Shown piece by piece: positions 6,695 through 14,932 of a stretch of DNA of 36,469 nucleotides; position 1 is the first letter of the stretch, and the number at the start of each line of letters is the position of its first letter. Under the pieces are notes generated by a model. That model worked only from the letters and a program-made list of their open reading frames with translations, did not search any database and was not told where the DNA came from. The translations under genes were made by a program, and so were the position numbers. The stretch comes from Gemmatimonadota bacterium (lineage in GTDB: Bacteria > Gemmatimonadota > Gemmatimonadetes > Longimicrobiales > Gaopeijiaceae), in NCBI GenBank assembly GCA_029262115.1, contig JAJCZZ010000081.1:1-36469 (forward strand). The letters are read 5' to 3'.

Positions 6695-8962
6695 TCAGTT
6701 TCCGCCGGCTTCCGCCAACGCGACGATGAGCGCGCGGAGCCTCCTCACGTCGCGGAGGTCGAGAACCTCGCCGGGCGAATGGCTGTACCTCCCCGGCCAG
6801 GAGATGCCCTGGTTGGGCGCGCCCCAGAAGGTGAAACGCGTTCCGTCGGTCCCGCCCTGCGTCAGTCCGGTCTGGAGCGCAATGCCGGCCCGGGCGGCGG
6901 CGGCCCGGACTCGCTCCCTCTCTGCCGGCGGCGATACCGAGGAGTTCTCGATGGCGCGCAGGACCGGCCCAGCCCCCAGGAGAACGTGCGCGAAGTGCGG
7001 GGATTCCAAGGGTGTGTCGGACGAGACGAACGTGTCGATGCTGTAGACGCGCGCGGCCGAGCGTCCATAGCGCCGAGCCAGGGCGCCAGCGCCGAGCAGC
7101 CCGCCCTCCTCGTGAACGGACCAGGTGAAGACGACCTTCGCGGCCAATGCCTCCGGATCGACGTCGTGCAGCGCCATGAGAAGTGCGGTCGTGCCCACCC
7201 GATCGTCCGTCGAGCGGGCGGTCACGCGATGCGGGCCGAGGTACTGAGCTTGCTTGAAGCTGGTGACCGACGCGCCCGGTTGGATCCCCCGGGCCGCCAG
7301 GGCCGAGCCGTCCATTCCGAACCAGGCCCGCAGGGGACCGGGCTCCTTGCCCTCGGCCGCCGCACGCGTCAGGAAGACGCCTCGAAGAGCTGGCGGTGTG
7401 GTCGCACGCAGGGAACCGGCCTTCCATCGTGGGTCGGTGTTTCGACCGTCTCCGGTGGCCGCGGATGGTGCCTCCGCCGGTGCGGGCCGCACGAGCGCCG
7501 TCTGTCCTTCCCACGCGGAGGACACGGCGCCACCCCGCCGATCGAGCGTCACGGTACCGTCCGGCGCGACCGCCGCGACCCGGAAACCCACCTCGTCCAT
7601 GTGAGCGATGAAGACCGTGGTGTCTCGCTCGGGTCCCGCCTCAACCATGACGTTGCCCATGTCGTCCACCACGGCTCGGTCGAGGGCCCACGCCGGCATG
7701 TGTTCGAGCACGTAGCGACGCACTGCCCACTCGTGGTCGGGAATGCCGTGGGTATCCAGGAGTTCAAGGAGATGGCGGGTGAGCGGGTCGGGGTCGGATC
7801 GCTCGGCGAACGGCCTGGGGGTTGGGGCGGTCGGCCACCGGAGAGGCGCATCTGGACGCAGTCCCGCCCCCGCAGCGACCGCCCCCCGGAGCCAGGCGGC
7901 CTCGTCGAGCGCGATCACTTCGATCATGGCGCCGGGCCGGCGGACGTTCGGAGCAATCCATCGGACGGTCTCGACTCCGGCCGCCGCGATCACCTCGCCC
8001 ACGCGTCCGAGGTCGGGGGCCGGGCGGACCCGGTCCTCCCGTTCGCGCTGGCCGGGCGCCACGATCGTCAACTGGTCGACCGGCCCCCCGCGCGTGACCA
8101 GCGCGCCGAGGCCGACCCACCCCATGCCTTCCTGCGCGCTGAGAACGAAACGAGTGCGGCCGGGGACGCCCGCTCGAGCCGCCGCTTCCGCGACTGCCAC
8201 GACTGCCGCGCACCCCGCCCGCCGGCCCATGTTCGAGCCTGCAGCGTGCCCCTCCATCGGCCAGACAGGGAGGTGACGCTGCACGGGGTGGAGCAACTCG
8301 ATGCCCAGGGCCGCGACTTCCGCGGCCGACTCGGCGCCTACGTCGACCCACAGGTCATCGGTGGTCACCACGTCCGTCTCGTCCCGGTGCTGCTGGGCGA
8401 AGTGGCCGTTGGAGCGGGCCACCACTGCGGCCACCGGCCTGCGGTCTGTGAGGACGCGCACCTGCTGCGCCTCGTGGGCCTGATCCCAGAGCGGGTGATC
8501 GGACCCTCGCCCGATGCGGTGCAGCCTCAGGTAGCCGTCAGTCGTGATCTGTGAGACGGCGTACGAGGGGGCGTCCAGCGCGCATGCGACGATCCGGTGG
8601 GGCGAACCCTGGCCGACGGCGCGCACCACGTTTCCCCACCGATCCGCGCTCCAGCCGTTGCCGAGTTGGCGGGCGAGGGCAGGGGAAGTCCGCTGTTCGT
8701 AGCCGGTCGCCGCATCGATCACGGCCCAAGAGGCGAGGGCGACCACAGCGACCTGATCGATCTGCGTATATGATGCTGTATCGGCGTCCCGATCGGCCTG
8801 CGCGTGGATGGCGGCCGCGGCGTCCTGATCGGACTGTGCTTGGCCCGCAGCCGGAGCTCCGAGAAGGAGCGCCGCCAGGATCACCGGCGGGAGCGGTCGG
8901 ACGTGACCAGAGCGACACGGTCGGGGAACCCGCGAGATGGGTGAGGGCATCGTCAATGGCAT
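6695..8962 (-). CDS. secreted M42-family aminopeptidase, duplicated domain
   Basis: This is a 755-residue exported protein with a hydrophobic signal segment at ~26-40. The C-terminal half (~395-755) carries the M42 metallo-aminopeptidase pattern: AHMDEVGF (453-460), DDR (586-588), HEEGG (617-621), SIDT (641-644) and HSPGE (728-732), so metal ligands and catalytic Glu appear intact. The N-terminal half (~95-390) aligns by eye with the same fold (DRWGNVVRAVG, then ACALDAPSYAVSQIT and VLSAQEGMGW). There, His is replaced in HxD, the DDR aspartate is lost and one Glu of the EE pair is changed. This looks like a tandem duplication with a degenerate first copy. The start is the Met at 8962; a second Met lies at 8950, and neither has a good Shine-Dalgarno. 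The enzyme probably trims peptides outside the cytoplasm. Confidence 0.82.
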   Translation of the reverse strand: MPLTMPSPISRVPRPCRSGHVRPLPPVILAALLLGAPAAGQAQSDQDAAAAIHAQADRDADTASYTQIDQVAVVALASWAVIDAATGYEQRTSPALARQLGNGWSADRWGNVVRAVGQGSPHRIVACALDAPSYAVSQITTDGYLRLHRIGRGSDHPLWDQAHEAQQVRVLTDRRPVAAVVARSNGHFAQQHRDETDVVTTDDLWVDVGAESAAEVAALGIELLHPVQRHLPVWPMEGHAAGSNMGRRAGCAAVVAVAEAAARAGVPGRTRFVLSAQEGMGWVGLGALVTRGGPVDQLTIVAPGQREREDRVRPAPDLGRVGEVIAAAGVETVRWIAPNVRRPGAMIEVIALDEAAWLRGAVAAGAGLRPDAPLRWPTAPTPRPFAERSDPDPLTRHLLELLDTHGIPDHEWAVRRYVLEHMPAWALDRAVVDDMGNVMVEAGPERDTTVFIAHMDEVGFRVAAVAPDGTVTLDRRGGAVSSAWEGQTALVRPAPAEAPSAATGDGRNTDPRWKAGSLRATTPPALRGVFLTRAAAEGKEPGPLRAWFGMDGSALAARGIQPGASVTSFKQAQYLGPHRVTARSTDDRVGTTALLMALHDVDPEALAAKVVFTWSVHEEGGLLGAGALARRYGRSAARVYSIDTFVSSDTPLESPHFAHVLLGAGPVLRAIENSSVSPPAERERVRAAAARAGIALQTGLTQGGTDGTRFTFWGAPNQGISWPGRYSHSPGEVLDLRDVRRLRALIVALAEAGGN

Positions 8963-8989
8963 GGGAACGGGTACACGAAGCGGCGGGAC

Positions 8990-9008
8990 GCGCCCTATAG
9001 TAGGGCGC
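8990..9008. promoter_or_regulatory. perfect inverted repeat between divergent genes
   Basis: GCGCCCTA-TAG-TAGGGCGC is a perfect 8-base inverted repeat around a 3-base centre. It is placed 28 bases before the peptidase start and ~100 bases before the divergent BNR-protein gene. It encloses a TATAGT hexamer resembling a -10 box. An operator shared by the two genes is the simplest reading, but no regulator can be named. Confidence 0.5.
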
Positions 9009-9037
9009 TCCACCCTCCACACGCTTCCCTCGGCCCC

Positions 9038-9067
9038 TCGACACGGTCCCGCGCGTCGGGCTACAGT
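9038..9067 (+). promoter_or_regulatory. possible promoter of the BNR-repeat gene
   Basis: TCGACA (9038-9043) and TACAGT (9062-9067) are separated by 18 bases, a fair sigma-70-like pair (5/6 and 4/6 to consensus), 44 bases before the start codon at 9111. Matches of this quality are not rare in GC-rich DNA. Confidence 0.35.
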
Positions 9068-9110
9068 CTGTCCGTATTCGTCCCGAGCGCCGTCGCAACC
9101 GAGGTGAGGA

Positions 9111-12100
9111 ATGAGAAGCTTCCGCTGGTCGATACCCGTGACCCTGATGGTGGGGCTGAGCGCGGTCCCCGCGACCACGATCCACGCGCAGTCCACGGCC
9201 GATCGTGTTCGCATGGCGACCGAGGGCCTGCGCTTCCGAGAGGTCGGGCCCACCATCATGGGCGGGCGTGTGTCCGACCTCGCAGTCGTGGAGTCCGACC
9301 CGCGCATCTTCTACGTGGGCACGGCAACCGGAGGCATCTGGAAGACCGAGAACGCCGGCATTACGTTCACCGCGCTCTTCACGGACGAGGAGACCTCATC
9401 GATCGGGGATGTCACGGTGGCGCCGTCGAACCCGAACGTGATCTGGGTCGGGACGGGGGAGCCTCAAAACCGCCAGAGCTCGCCATGGGGCAACGGCGTG
9501 TACCGCAGCGTGGACGGGGGCACGACCTGGCGGCATCTCGGCCTGTCGGAGACCCACCACATCTCCCGAATTCAGGTGCATCCCCGGGATCCGGACGTCG
9601 CCTACGTTGCGGCCGTGGGCCACCTCTGGGGCCCGAACCCCGAGCGCGGCGTCTATCGGACCCGAGACGGGGGGCGCAGCTGGGACCAGGTGTTGTTCAT
9701 CGACGACGATACCGGGGTGATCGACCTCGTCATGGACCCCAACGATCCGATGGCGCTCTATGCGGCGACATACCAACGCCGTAGACGGGCGTGGGGCTTC
9801 AACGGAGGCGGACCCGGCAGCGGAATCCATCGGACGCTCGACGGCGGCGACAGCTGGACGGAGCTGACCGACGGACTTCCGGAGGGAAACAAGGGCCGGA
9901 TCGGGCTGGACGTCTTCCGAGGCGATGGCCGCTTCGTATGCGCCATCGTCGAGGCGGACGCGCGCGCACCAGGTGCTGGGTTCGGAGACGGCGGACGCGA
10001 GAACGGCGTCTACTGCTCGACGGATCGCGGCAACACGTGGGAAATGCGCAGCGATACGAACAACCGGCCGATGTACTACAGCCAGATTCGGATCGATCCG
10101 AACGACGCGGAGCGGATCTATCTCGGTGGCTCGAACCTGTTCCGATCGTCCGATGGCGGACGGACGTTCACGGACGATGCGGCGGAGGGTGTGCATCTCG
10201 ACCATCACGCGCTCTGGATCGACCCCAATGACTCCGACCACCTGCTCCTCGGCAGTGACGGTGGGGTCTCCGTGTCGTGGGATCGCTCGGACAGCTGGTA
10301 CCAGTTCCGCAACCTTCCGCTGGCGCAGTTCTACGAGATCGGCGTGGATATGCGCGACCCCTACCACGTCTGCGGTGGACTTCAGGACAACGGTTCGTGG
10401 TGTGCGCCCTCGGACACCCGCTCGAACCAGGGAATTCGCACCCGGGACTGGTACAACGTCGGATCGGGCGACGGCTTCTTCACCGTCATGACGGCCGACA
10501 CCATGGTCATGTTCGCCCAATCGCAGGGGGGCAACCTCACACGGGTGGATCTGAGAACCAACGAGCGCTCCCGCATCCGACCCGAGGGAGTGCTGGACGA
10601 CGAGGGCAATCCGCCCGAGCTCCGGTGGAACTGGGATTCGCCGAGCCTGGTGTCCTCCCACGACCCCAACACCGTGTACATCGGGAGCAACATGCTCTTC
10701 CGCTCCCGTGACCTCGGGCAGAGTTGGGAGGCCGTTTCCGGCGACCTCACCTACGCCGTCGACCGTGAAGAGCTCGAGTTGATGGGAGTAGCGGGCTCGG
10801 AAGCGCAGATGTCGTTGAACGACGGCCAATCGAGCTATGGCAACCTGACCGCCATTGCCGAGTCCCCGCTCGACCCCGGTGTGCTCTACGCCGGCGCCGA
10901 CGATGGACGGTTGCATGTCACGAGGGACGGCGGTGCCAGTTGGACCGATATCACGGGGAACGTGCCCGGCCTCCCCGACAACACGTATGTAACGCGCATC
11001 GTGGCGTCCAACGGCACACAGGGTCACGTATACGCCGCCTTCGACGGACACCGCAGCGACGACTTCTCGGCGTACGTCTACGAGAGCCGGGACTACGGGC
11101 GGAGTTGGCGCCCGATTGTGGCGGGGCTTCCGGAGTCGTCGATCAACGCCCTGGAACAGCATCCTCGTCGGGCTGACCTCCTCTTCGTCGGCAACGAGAT
11201 CGGCGTCTACGTGAGCATCGACGGCGGAGCCCAGTGGGTGCGTATGGACGGGGGGCTACCTACCGTGCCGGTCGACGATATCGTGATCCATCCCCGGGAG
11301 AATGATCTGGTGCTCGGAACGCATGGCCGCGGCATCTGGATCATGGACGACATCGGGCCGCTGGAGGCGCTGACCCCCTCGACGTTGACGGCGGATGCGC
11401 ACCTGTTCGATGTCCGCCGCGCCACATCGTACAACCTCTACACTCCCCAGGGATGGACTCCGGGCATCTGGGAGGCCGAGAACCCCGGGTATGGCGCGCG
11501 TATCCGCTACTGGCTCGGGTCAGCGGTCGACACGGTGACGCTGACGGTCACGGATCCGTCGGGCACGACCGTGCGCGCGTTGGGCGGTTCGGGGGCCGTG
11601 GGCCTCCACGAAGTGGTGTGGGACCTTCGGCTGGTCGAGGAGAATGGAGACAGCGAGGATCCCGAGGACGAGCCGACTCCGGGGCCGCGGGTCCTGCCTG
11701 GCCGCTACAGCGTGCAGATGGAGGCCGGGGAGCGCACGGATCAGACGGACATCGAGGTCCGCCTCGATCCGAGGGTTGGGATCGACTCGGCCGTCCTGGC
11801 CGAGCGACAGGCTCAGATCATGGACTCCTACCGGCTCGGGCGTTCGGTCAATGCGGCAGGGAACGCCCTCGACCGCATCCAGGAACGACTGGAGGAGGTC
11901 CGGGACCTCCTGAACGACACGGAGTCGGACGCAGCGCTTCGGGAGCGGACCGACGAGCTGATGGCGCGGGCCGATTCGCTCGAGGAGGCTTTGGACGACG
12001 TATCGGATGGGGCGGGGGTGTGGGGTCGGATTCAAGGGGTGTCCGGACCCGCCACGGCGGATCAGCGCCGGTCCATCGAACGGTCATGGCGGACGGTGCC

Positions 12101-12230
12101 GCCCCTGATCGAGTCGATCAACGGGATGATCACCCAGGACATGGTGGACCTGAACCGGCGACTCGACGAAGCCGGCGTCCGTCGTGACCCGGGGCCGCCG
12201 GTCCCCCTACCGCGGCGGGTAGGGCGCTGA
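9111..12230 (+). CDS. secreted BNR/sortilin-like beta-propeller protein
   Basis: This is a 1039-residue exported protein with a signal peptide (residues 1-26, likely cut after IHA). Its large propeller region is marked by Asp-box repeats of the S/T-x-D-G-G-x-T-W type at 133-140, 184-191, 242-249, 303-310 (STDRGNTW) and 346-353, with more near 500-750. The arrangement is that of the VPS10/sortilin or 'glycosyl hydrolase BNR repeat' proteins abundant in Gemmatimonadota and Bacteroidota. After ~750 come beta-rich segments, then a Glu/Arg-rich, probably helical region (~900-1000). The fold is clear, but no enzymatic function can be claimed; ligand binding or a secreted hydrolase are both possible. 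GAGGTGA (9101-9107) is the Shine-Dalgarno. It is divergent from the M42 peptidase. Confidence 0.88.
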   Translation: MRSFRWSIPVTLMVGLSAVPATTIHAQSTADRVRMATEGLRFREVGPTIMGGRVSDLAVVESDPRIFYVGTATGGIWKTENAGITFTALFTDEETSSIGDVTVAPSNPNVIWVGTGEPQNRQSSPWGNGVYRSVDGGTTWRHLGLSETHHISRIQVHPRDPDVAYVAAVGHLWGPNPERGVYRTRDGGRSWDQVLFIDDDTGVIDLVMDPNDPMALYAATYQRRRRAWGFNGGGPGSGIHRTLDGGDSWTELTDGLPEGNKGRIGLDVFRGDGRFVCAIVEADARAPGAGFGDGGRENGVYCSTDRGNTWEMRSDTNNRPMYYSQIRIDPNDAERIYLGGSNLFRSSDGGRTFTDDAAEGVHLDHHALWIDPNDSDHLLLGSDGGVSVSWDRSDSWYQFRNLPLAQFYEIGVDMRDPYHVCGGLQDNGSWCAPSDTRSNQGIRTRDWYNVGSGDGFFTVMTADTMVMFAQSQGGNLTRVDLRTNERSRIRPEGVLDDEGNPPELRWNWDSPSLVSSHDPNTVYIGSNMLFRSRDLGQSWEAVSGDLTYAVDREELELMGVAGSEAQMSLNDGQSSYGNLTAIAESPLDPGVLYAGADDGRLHVTRDGGASWTDITGNVPGLPDNTYVTRIVASNGTQGHVYAAFDGHRSDDFSAYVYESRDYGRSWRPIVAGLPESSINALEQHPRRADLLFVGNEIGVYVSIDGGAQWVRMDGGLPTVPVDDIVIHPRENDLVLGTHGRGIWIMDDIGPLEALTPSTLTADAHLFDVRRATSYNLYTPQGWTPGIWEAENPGYGARIRYWLGSAVDTVTLTVTDPSGTTVRALGGSGAVGLHEVVWDLRLVEENGDSEDPEDEPTPGPRVLPGRYSVQMEAGERTDQTDIEVRLDPRVGIDSAVLAERQAQIMDSYRLGRSVNAAGNALDRIQERLEEVRDLLNDTESDAALRERTDELMARADSLEEALDDVSDGAGVWGRIQGVSGPATADQRRSIERSWRTVPPLIESINGMITQDMVDLNRRLDEAGVRRDPGPPVPLPRRVGR

Positions 12231-12487
12231 GGCGGGGGCTTCGTGGGGTTCGATGCGGGGGGTGGCCGTCCGGCGTACCTCTCGCGCGTGGGACCCGTCG
12301 TCTCGTTTGCGGGCGGCGCCCCGCTTCGAATCCAGGGCCGTGTCCGAGCCGGTTGCGGTGGGGCGGAGGTTAGCGTGATGTCGCGAATAGCACGTCCCCT
12401 CGGTACTCAGTTGGAACCCTTTGCGTGGCAAGTGGTTACAAAGAAGGGCCTAAATCGACCCCTCGAAGCCTCACGGAAGGAGATCGC

Positions 12488-12748
12488 TTGAGTTCCACCG
12501 CGACCCGCAGCGCCGACATCCGTCTCATCCAGGACCAGTCGACCTGGCTGCAGAAAGCCCTGTTCGCCCTTCAGAAAGCCGATGTGGCCCACGGCAAACT
12601 GGCCGACTCGCGTGGCGAGGACCGCGGACCGTACGTCCTCAAAACCGACGACACCGAGATCTCCATGGAAGCCATCGAAGGCGCGCTGGAGGAACGTATC
12701 CAGGAACTCTTGACGACCACGCGCGAGGCTCGTAAGGCCGTCCGGTAG
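12488..12748 (+). CDS. small hypothetical protein, TTG start
   Basis: This is an 86-residue cytosolic protein. The TTG at 12488 is chosen because GGAAGGAGA (12475-12483) sits just upstream; the frame is open further back to 12425 but without a ribosome-binding site. The sequence is mostly helical and charged (SADIRLIQDQSTWLQKALFALQ region; later an ISMEAIEGALEERIQELL helix and a basic tail). No signal peptide, membrane segment or metal site is present. I do not recognise the family. It precedes the thrS leader by ~80 bases on the same strand and could be read into it. The 257 bases before it (12231-12487) hold no gene. Confidence 0.6.
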   Translation: MSSTATRSADIRLIQDQSTWLQKALFALQKADVAHGKLADSRGEDRGPYVLKTDDTEISMEAIEGALEERIQELLTTTREARKAVR

Positions 12749-12829
12749 GCGCCGACGCGCGGGCTCGAGGTGCGCCGACGCCCGCTCAGGGGGATTGACC
12801 TCTGCGGCGCGCCGGGGCATCCTAAGCTC

Positions 12830-12907
12830 ATGAACGCTTCTTCGACGACCGACACGACCACCCGCACCGGCCGGACTACCGGCCGTGGGGCTGCGCGTTT
12901 CGGTTGA
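12830..12907 (+). CDS. threonine-rich leader peptide of thrS attenuator
   Basis: This is a 25-codon ORF ending in TGA, with Thr at positions 6, 7, 9, 10, 11, 13, 16 and 17: eight Thr codons, all within twelve residues. It lies directly upstream of an intrinsic terminator and the threonyl-tRNA synthetase gene. This is the arrangement of ribosome-mediated attenuators, where scarce charged tRNA-Thr stalls the ribosome in the leader. The Shine-Dalgarno is weak (GGGG at 12814-12817, 12 bases before the ATG), so the translation rate is uncertain. It may be transcribed from its own promoter (TTGACC at 12795-12800 is a possible -35 without a well-spaced -10) or by read-through from the small upstream gene. 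The peptide itself probably has no function. Confidence 0.75.
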   Translation: MNASSTTDTTTRTGRTTGRGAARFG

Positions 12908-12936
12908 TCGAGGTCGACTCCCAACATCGAAGCGCG
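12868..12936 (+). promoter_or_regulatory. candidate antiterminator of the thrS leader
   Basis: CGCGTTTCG (12894-12902) can pair with CGAAGCGCG (12928-12936) as nine contiguous pairs, one of them U-G. The second strand includes the first six bases of the terminator stem, so the two structures exclude each other. A separate 7-pair hairpin CGGCCGG-ACTA-CCGGCCG (12868-12885) lies over the last Thr codons and could be the pause hairpin. A ribosome at the stop codon (12905-12907) would cover 12894-12902 and block the antiterminator; one stalled at Thr codons 6-11 would leave it free. Pairing was worked out by hand, without energies. Confidence 0.6.
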
Positions 12937-12965
12937 GGCCCTGACGAGTAGGGTCCGCGCTTTTT
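12931..12965 (+). terminator. intrinsic terminator (attenuator) upstream of thrS
   Basis: AGCGCGGGCCCT (12931-12942), a 7-base loop and AGGGTCCGCGCT (12950-12961) form a 12-pair stem with one G-U pair, followed by a continuous T-run to 12965. It lies 23 bases after the leader stop codon and 48 before the thrS start, so it stops transcription before the structural gene unless disrupted. Confidence 0.88.
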
Positions 12966-13012
12966 CGTTGCACACCGGCGGTCGTCCGCCTCTTCCAACA
13001 ACCTCTCCGACT

Positions 13013-14932
13013 ATGTCCAGCGAGCAGATCAAGGTCACACTCCCCGACGGCAAGGTCCTCGAGCTTCCGTGCGGCGCCACGGGATCGGACGTCGCGGCCG
13101 CCATTGGTCCGGGGTTGGCGAAGGCGGCGGTGGCGGTCGAATTGGACGGACAGATCGCGGACCTTATGACGCCGATCGAGCAGGATGTGTCGATCCGCAT
13201 CTTCACGGACCGCGACCCGGAGTCGCTGGACGTGCTGCGACATTCCGCCGCCCACATTCTGGCCACGGCGGTGCGGGAGCTGCGCCCGGAGGCCGCGATC
13301 GGCTTCGGACCGGCCATCGAGGACGGCTTCTACTACGACTTCGAGGTCGACGAACCCTTCACGCCGGAGGATCTGGAGGCGTTCGAGGAGCGGATCAAGG
13401 ACGTCCTCGAGGCCGACCACCCCTTCGAGCGGCGCCGTGTCGACAAGGCGGAGGCGCGGCAGCTGTTCTCCGACGACCCACTGAAGCTCGAACGGTTGGA
13501 GGAGTTCGGGGACGACGAGGTCATCACCGTCTATCGCGATGGTCCCTTCCTCGATCTGTGCCGTGGGCCGCACGTCCCGAGTACGGGTCGGGTGAAGCAT
13601 ATCAAGCTTCTCTCGGCGGCGGGCGCCTACTGGAGAGGCGACGAGAAGCGGCAGATGCTCCAGCGCATCTACGGGACGGCGTTCCACAAGAAGGCCGACC
13701 TCGACGCGCACCTCGAACGGCTGGAAGAGGCCAAGAAGCGCGATCACCGCCGACTGGGCCGCGAGCTGGACCTGTTCAGCACGGATGAGCGGGTCGGGCC
13801 GGGGCTGATCCTGTGGCACCCGCGCGGTGGGCTGCTGCGCATGGAAATCGAGAACTACGAGCGCGAACTGATCCTGCGGCACGGGTACGATCTGGTCTAT
13901 ACGCCGCACATCATGAGCGAACGGCTGTTCGAGATCAGCGGCCATCTCCAGAACTTCGCCGAGGGGATGTTCGGCGCCATGGAGATCGAGGGCGCGCGCT
14001 ACCGGGCCAAGCCCATGAACTGCCCGGGCCACATTGCCGTGTACCAGAGTCACCAGCGGTCGTACCGCGATCTGCCCATCCGCATGGCGGAGTTCGGAAC
14101 GGTCTACCGCTACGAGCGGAGTGGCGTGCTCCACGGTATGCTGCGGGTGCGCGGCTTTACGCAGGACGACGCGCATGTCTTCTGCACGCCGGAGCAGGTG
14201 GCCGACGAAATCGCCCGGCTTCTGGACCTCGTCCACGAGATGCTCGGGACCTTCGGGTATCCCTATACCATCGAACTCGCGACGCGCCCCGAGAAGGCTC
14301 TGGGAGATGCCGAGGAGTGGTCCCGGGCGGAGAAGGTGCTCGCGGACGTGCTCGAAGCGCGCGGCCAGGAATACGAAGTGGATGAGGGCGGCGGAGCGTT
14401 CTACGGTCCGAAACTCGACTTCAAGCTGATCGACGCGATCGGGCGGAAGTGGCAGGGGCCGACGGTCCAGCTCGACTTCAACCTTCCGGAGCGCTTCGAG
14501 TTGGAGTACGTCGGCGAGGACAACGCGCCGCACCGACCGGTCATGCTGCACCGTGTGCTCGTCGGCTCGATGGAGCGCTTCGTCGGTGGGCTGATCGAGC
14601 ACTACGCTGGCGCGTTCCCGCTGTGGATGGCGCCCGAACAGGTGCGGATCCTCCCGATTTCGGAGCACTGGGTGGACAGCGCGGCCGAACTCGTGGCCGA
14701 CCTGGGCAAGGCCGGCATACGCGCACGGATGGAAGCCCGCGAAACGCTCGGGTACCGTATCCGTGAGGCCGAGACGATGAAGATCCCGTACATGGGGGTG
14801 GTGGGCGAGCGGGAGGCCGAGGGCGGGACCGTGGCGGTGCGGACGCGCGGGGCCGGGAAGAAGCAGGAGGTCATGGACCGGGTGGACTTCATTGCGAAAG
14901 TGGTCGAGGAAAAGGAGTCACGGGCAGTGTAA
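13013..14932 (+). CDS. thrS: threonyl-tRNA synthetase
   Basis: This 639-residue class II synthetase charges tRNA-Thr in the cytosol. It is full length (E. coli 642). Domains in order are TGS (~1-62, VTLPDGKVLEL), the editing domain with its zinc-site pattern (HSAAHILA and the later CRGPH), the catalytic core with NCPGH (zinc Cys), motif 2 (MLRVRGFTQDDAH) and motif 3 (VLVGSMERF), and the anticodon-binding domain (~540-639). The Met at 13013 is chosen because the TGS domain begins right after it; there is no clear Shine-Dalgarno. An upstream TTG at 12968 would start three bases after the terminator and is unlikely. Expression is probably governed by the Thr leader and terminator just upstream. 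Confidence 0.96.
   Translation: MSSEQIKVTLPDGKVLELPCGATGSDVAAAIGPGLAKAAVAVELDGQIADLMTPIEQDVSIRIFTDRDPESLDVLRHSAAHILATAVRELRPEAAIGFGPAIEDGFYYDFEVDEPFTPEDLEAFEERIKDVLEADHPFERRRVDKAEARQLFSDDPLKLERLEEFGDDEVITVYRDGPFLDLCRGPHVPSTGRVKHIKLLSAAGAYWRGDEKRQMLQRIYGTAFHKKADLDAHLERLEEAKKRDHRRLGRELDLFSTDERVGPGLILWHPRGGLLRMEIENYERELILRHGYDLVYTPHIMSERLFEISGHLQNFAEGMFGAMEIEGARYRAKPMNCPGHIAVYQSHQRSYRDLPIRMAEFGTVYRYERSGVLHGMLRVRGFTQDDAHVFCTPEQVADEIARLLDLVHEMLGTFGYPYTIELATRPEKALGDAEEWSRAEKVLADVLEARGQEYEVDEGGGAFYGPKLDFKLIDAIGRKWQGPTVQLDFNLPERFELEYVGEDNAPHRPVMLHRVLVGSMERFVGGLIEHYAGAFPLWMAPEQVRILPISEHWVDSAAELVADLGKAGIRARMEARETLGYRIREAETMKIPYMGVVGEREAEGGTVAVRTRGAGKKQEVMDRVDFIAKVVEEKESRAV

Noticed and set aside
12750-13012. 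T-box riboswitch upstream of thrS
   Set aside because: No T-box motif (TGGNACCGCG-like) is found; the Thr-rich ORF with mutually exclusive helices explains the terminator better.
12407-14668. 753-residue open frame antisense to thrS
   Set aside because: Same reason: it mirrors thrS, and the regulatory leader and full set of ThrRS motifs lie on the other strand.
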